From: an uncultured Lachnospiraceae bacterium
Lineage (GTDB): Bacteria > Bacillota > Clostridia > Lachnospirales > Lachnospiraceae
Reading direction: 5' to 3'
Assembly: GCA_902774915.1 (NCBI GenBank)
Contig: CACYKH010000007.1
Coordinates: forward strand, 62,001 to 126,000
DNA: 64,000 nt
A program made the translations under genes and the position numbers. Below the pieces are notes generated by a model that saw only the letters and a program-made list of their open reading frames with translations, did no database searches and was not told the origin of the DNA. Of the stretch, positions 60,903 through 64,000 are shown one piece after another (the stretch's first letter is position 1; every line of letters starts with the position of its first letter).

Positions 60903-62357
60903 ATGAGTCACGATAAGTATGAAAGTCCTTTATCACAAAGATATGCCAGCAAGGAAATGCAGTATATCTTCTCACCTGATAAGAAATTCAAGACATGGAG
61001 AAAACTCTGGATTGCACTTGCTGAAACAGAGATGGAGCTGAATCTTCTTGGAGAAGATGGTCAGCCACGTATCAACCAGGAAATGATTGATGAATTAAAG
61101 GCAAATGCTGACTATATAGATTATGATATGGCAAAAGCTGAAGAGGCAAAGGTTCGCCACGATGTTATGGCTCACGTTCATACATACGGCGCTTCTTGTC
61201 CTAAGGCTGCAGGAATTATCCACCTGGGAGCAACAAGCTGCTACGTAGGTGATAATACAGATGTAATCATTATGACAGAAGGTCTTAAGCTGGTTCGTAA
61301 AAAGCTCCTTAATGTTTTAAATGAGCTTTCAAAATTTGCTATGGAATATAAAGATCTTCCAACTATAGCATTTACTCATTTTCAGCCAGCTCAGCCAACT
61401 ACTGTTGGTAAGAGAGCTACTCTCTGGATGAATGAGTTCTTCATGGATCTTCAGGATATAGATTATATGATCTCTCAGCAGAAGCTCCTTGGTTCCAAAG
61501 GAACAACAGGAACTCAGGCTTCATTTCTTGAGCTCTTTAATGGAGACCATGATAAGGTTAAGAAGTTAGATAAGATGATAGCTGAAAAGATGGGCTTCGA
61601 TGATGTTTATCCAGTATCAGGACAGACATATTCACGTAAGGTAGATTCACGTGTTCTGAATGTCCTCTCAGGTATTGCTCAGTCAGCTCACAAGTTCTCA
61701 AATGACATCCGTCTTCTTCAGCATCTGAAGCAGATTGAAGAGCCATTCGAGAAGAACCAGATTGGTTCATCAGCTATGGCATACAAGAGAAATCCTATGA
61801 GAAGTGAGAGAATAGCTTCACTTGCAAACTATGTAATCTGCGATGCACTTAACCCAGCCATCGTAGCTTCAACACAGTGGTTTGAAAGAACTCTTGATGA
61901 TTCAGCTAACAAGAGAATCTCAGTTCCAGAAGCATTCCTTGCAGTAGATGGAATTCTTGATCTTTGCCTTAATGTTGTAGACGGCTTAGTTGTATATGAC
62001 AAGGTTATAGGGAAGAAGTTTATGGAAGAGATTCCATTTATGGCTACAGAAAATATTATGATGGACGCTACTAAGGCTGGTGGAGACCGTCAGGAGCTTC
62101 ATGAGAAGATTCGTCAGTACTCCATGGAAGCAGGTGCAAACGTTAAGAAAGAGGGTAAGGAAAATAACCTCCTTGATCTTATTGCAGCTGACCCAGCATT
62201 TGGTAAAACTCTCGACGAGCTTAAAGCTCTTATGGAGCCAAGCCTCTACGTAGGACGCGCTCCACAGCAGACAGAAGAATATATAAACGAAGTAATCAAG
62301 CCAGTACTTGATGCAAACGCATCCGAACTTGGTCTTACTGCTGAAATTAATGTTTAG
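60903..62357 (+). CDS. purB: adenylosuccinate lyase
   Basis: 484-residue lyase acting twice in purine synthesis, on SAICAR and on adenylosuccinate. The start at 60903 follows AGAGGA at 9 bases; an open frame from 60846 would run through the previous terminator. Landmarks: IIHLGATSCYVGDNTD, THFQPAQPTTVGKRA, GTTGTQASF and the family signature GSSAMAYKRNPMRSE. The length fits the longer clostridial/eukaryotic-type enzyme. Confidence 0.96.
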   Translation: MSHDKYESPLSQRYASKEMQYIFSPDKKFKTWRKLWIALAETEMELNLLGEDGQPRINQEMIDELKANADYIDYDMAKAEEAKVRHDVMAHVHTYGASCPKAAGIIHLGATSCYVGDNTDVIIMTEGLKLVRKKLLNVLNELSKFAMEYKDLPTIAFTHFQPAQPTTVGKRATLWMNEFFMDLQDIDYMISQQKLLGSKGTTGTQASFLELFNGDHDKVKKLDKMIAEKMGFDDVYPVSGQTYSRKVDSRVLNVLSGIAQSAHKFSNDIRLLQHLKQIEEPFEKNQIGSSAMAYKRNPMRSERIASLANYVICDALNPAIVASTQWFERTLDDSANKRISVPEAFLAVDGILDLCLNVVDGLVVYDKVIGKKFMEEIPFMATENIMMDATKAGGDRQELHEKIRQYSMEAGANVKKEGKENNLLDLIAADPAFGKTLDELKALMEPSLYVGRAPQQTEEYINEVIKPVLDANASELGLTAEINV

Positions 62358-62396
62358 TAAGTCAGGCACAAAGTTTTAGAAAGGAAGCAAACGAAT

Positions 62397-63317
62397 ATGA
62401 AATATTTCGTAACGGGAGTTTGTGGCCAGCTTGGTCACGACGTAATGAATAATCTTGCAGAGAGAGGCTACGATGGAGTTGGAAGTGATATCCAGCCACA
62501 GTACAGCGGAGCTGATGATGGAACAGCTGTAACGAAAATGCCTTACATCCCTATGGATATTACAGATGCCGAAGCGGTAAAAAGAGTAATTAGAGTTGTT
62601 CAGCCAGATGTTGTTATCCACTGCGCAGCATGGACAGCAGTAGATGCGGCTGAGGACGAAGAGAATCAGCCAAAAGTTAGAGCTATTAATGTAGACGGTA
62701 CTCAGAACATAGCTGATGCATGTAAAGAGCTGGATTGTAAGATGTTCTATATCTCTACAGACTATGTATTTAATGGTCAGGGTGAAAAGCCTTGGGAACC
62801 TGATTGCAAGGATTATGCTCCACTTTGCGTTTATGGTCAGACAAAGCTGGACGGCGAGCTTGCAGTAGCAAATACATTGGATAAGTATTTCATAGTTCGT
62901 ATAGCCTGGGTGTTTGGAACAAACGGAAAGAACTTTATAAAGACAATGCTGAACGTTGGAAAAACTCATGACAGAGTAACAGTAGTAAGTGACCAGATAG
63001 GTACACCTACTTATACATACGATCTTGCAAGACTTCTTGTGGACATGAGTGAAACTGATAAATATGGTTACTATCATGCAACAAATGAAGGCGGTTATAT
63101 TTCATGGTATGATTTCACTTGTGAGATATATAAGCAGGCGGGACTCACTACAGAGGTTGTACCGGTTACAACGGCTGAGTATGGAATTTCAAAAGCAACC
63201 AGACCTTTCAATTCGAGACTTGATAAATCAAAGTTAGTGGAAGCAGGTTTTGAACCACTTCCAACATGGCAGGATGCTCTTTCGAGATATCTAAAAGTAT
63301 TAGAAGAACAGAATTAG
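62397..63317 (+). CDS. rfbD: dTDP-4-dehydrorhamnose reductase
   Basis: 306-residue NADPH-dependent SDR-type enzyme, last step of dTDP-L-rhamnose synthesis. The nucleotide-binding stretch is VTGVCGQLGHDV, DVVIHCAAWTAVDAAEDE follows, and the catalytic triad lies in YISTDYVFNG and VYGQTKLDGE. AAAGGA precedes the ATG. No other rml gene is near, but the rhamnosyltransferase-like genes at 54889 and 55891 would use its product. Confidence 0.95.
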   Translation: MKYFVTGVCGQLGHDVMNNLAERGYDGVGSDIQPQYSGADDGTAVTKMPYIPMDITDAEAVKRVIRVVQPDVVIHCAAWTAVDAAEDEENQPKVRAINVDGTQNIADACKELDCKMFYISTDYVFNGQGEKPWEPDCKDYAPLCVYGQTKLDGELAVANTLDKYFIVRIAWVFGTNGKNFIKTMLNVGKTHDRVTVVSDQIGTPTYTYDLARLLVDMSETDKYGYYHATNEGGYISWYDFTCEIYKQAGLTTEVVPVTTAEYGISKATRPFNSRLDKSKLVEAGFEPLPTWQDALSRYLKVLEEQN

Positions 63318-63324
63318 TTAATAA

Positions 63325-63370
63325 GCGAGGAAACACCTAAAATGATTGCATTTTCGGCGTTTCCTCGTTA
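63325..63370 (+). terminator. terminator of rfbD
   Basis: AGCGAGGAAAC and GTTTCCTCGTT arms with further ATG/ATTTT pairing inside; a short T-run follows (TTATAATTT). Confidence 0.75.
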
Positions 63371-63433
63371 TAATTTATAGGATGCAAAAGGTTTTTAAGT
63401 AAATAAATAATTTTAAAGAAGGGGAGTTTTTTT

Positions 63434-64000
63434 ATGGATAATAACATGAATCCTAATCAAATGGGTCCAGATCCTAGTATGATGTCAGGTCCTCAACAGC
63501 CACAGGCACCACAGCAGGATTTTGGCCAGCAGCCACAGGCACCACAGCAGTTTGGTGGACAGCCACAGCAGCAGTTCGGTGGACAGCCACAGCAGCAGTT
63601 CGGTGGACAGCCACAGCAGCAGTTCGGTGGACAGCCACAGCAGCAGTTTGGCGGACAGCCACAGCAGCAGTTTGGCGGACAGCCACAGCAGCAGTTTGGT
63701 GGACAGCCACAGCAGCAGTTTGGCGGACAGCCACAGCAGCAGTTTGGTGGTCAGCCACAGCAGCAGTTCGGCGGACAGCCACAGCAGTTTGGTGGTCAGC
63801 CACAGAACCAGTATGGTCAGCCACAGATGGGCGCTCAGCCAGGTATGGTTTATAATGATCAGCCAGCACAGCAGCCAGGCGGACCTGGAATGGGTGGACC
63901 AAAGCAGCTACCTAAGCCACCAAAGGAAGGCGGAAGCAAAACTGGTCTTATCATCGGAATAGTTGCTGGTGCAGTTGTTCTTATTGGACTTATTATTACA
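63434..64000 (+). CDS. PQQQFGGQ-repeat membrane protein, C-terminus cut by window edge
   Basis: Open frame of 189 codons without stop to the window end, starting MDNNMNPNQMGPDPS after GGGGAG. The N-terminal ~155 residues are low complexity, mostly Gly, Gln, Pro and Phe, with nine exact 8-residue units GGQPQQQF plus two shorter ones. A basic Pro-rich stretch (PKQLPKPPKEGGSK) leads to a hydrophobic helix TGLIIGIVAGAVVLIGLII at the edge. This suggests a cytoplasmic, unfolded region anchored in the membrane, with an outer domain beyond the window. The function is unknown. Confidence 0.85.
   Translation, partial: MDNNMNPNQMGPDPSMMSGPQQPQAPQQDFGQQPQAPQQFGGQPQQQFGGQPQQQFGGQPQQQFGGQPQQQFGGQPQQQFGGQPQQQFGGQPQQQFGGQPQQQFGGQPQQQFGGQPQQFGGQPQNQYGQPQMGAQPGMVYNDQPAQQPGGPGMGGPKQLPKPPKEGGSKTGLIIGIVAGAVVLIGLIIT
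63554..63790 (+). repeat. 24-bp tandem coding repeat (GGQPQQQF)
   Basis: Nine 24-bp units from 63554 to 63769, then a 21-bp unit lacking one Gln codon to 63790. Units differ mainly at third codon positions (TTC/TTT, GGT/GGC), so the protein repeat is kept while the DNA drifts. Repeat number may vary between strains by slippage. Confidence 0.93.

Noticed and set aside
62376-63077. 233-residue minus-strand open frame opposite rfbD
   Set aside because: Cys/Tyr-rich shadow of a well-supported gene; no start signal and no family likeness.
63554-63790. regular 24-bp repeats as a CRISPR array
   Set aside because: Units are contiguous without spacers, keep one reading frame and vary at third codon positions.
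63474-63902. 142-residue open frame on the minus strand rich in AVAV/HQTA repeats
   Set aside because: It is the antisense reading of the CAG-rich repeat of the PQQQFGGQ gene; there is no ribosome-binding site, and the plus frame explains the silent-site pattern.

Overview
The window looks like chromosomal DNA of a strictly anaerobic, AT-rich Firmicute of the Lachnospiraceae, most likely Butyrivibrio or Pseudobutyrivibrio. The reasons are the overall gene set, a superoxide reductase, T-box, lysine and preQ1 leader RNAs, cell-wall-binding repeat proteins and Lachnospiraceae-type small conserved proteins. The genus is inferred from recognition, not from a search.

Left part (1-14 kb): a minus-strand replication pair (DnaC/DnaI-like loader cut by the window edge, DnaD-domain protein) and murC face a plus-strand block with ilvE, a lipoprotein, a polysaccharide-type ABC exporter and uppP. 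A degenerate start of an RsuA-type pseudouridine synthase and a 750-residue unrecognised coiled-coil protein follow. Then comes rpmG-secE-nusG-rplK-rplA with an L1-binding leader, ending at a terminator shared with a convergent glycerate kinase.

Middle (14-33 kb): a secreted Pce-like metallo-beta-lactamase-fold protein with cell-wall-binding repeats, a polar amino acid ABC importer, an SDR enzyme, T-box-controlled thrS, two membrane proteins leading into cdaA-cdaR-sirtuin (c-di-AMP synthesis), glyA, ftsH, a membrane protein, superoxide reductase and tRNA-Thr(CGU) that almost touches a yfbR-like nucleotidase.

Right part (33-64 kb): dnaE, an SpoU-family RNA methyltransferase, lysine-riboswitch-controlled dapA, dapB, coaX, dus, a very large membrane-anchored clostripain-family protease with BspA-type repeats, a 3D-domain protein and thrC. 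Then come a preQ1-I riboswitch and queD-queE-folE-queC, a diacylglycerol-kinase-family lipid kinase, an exopolysaccharide priming transferase with two GT2 glycosyltransferases, a three-gene operon around a von Willebrand A protein, an antitoxin with the relic of its toxin, a lipoprotein, purB, rfbD, and the start of a PQQQFGGQ-repeat membrane protein.

The least explained structures are non-coding. Two unrelated intergenic regions (14225-14489 and 30944-31196) carry the same architecture. Each has four bipartite sites, TGGGCT then 22-23 bp then AGTCACCCGTT, laid out as two forward and two reverse copies with about 82-bp periodicity. A 158-bp nested palindrome lies between dapA and dapB, and a short GGGAC-core hairpin sits just before the ribosome-binding sites of both coaX and queC. 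No CRISPR array, prophage or complete insertion sequence was seen.
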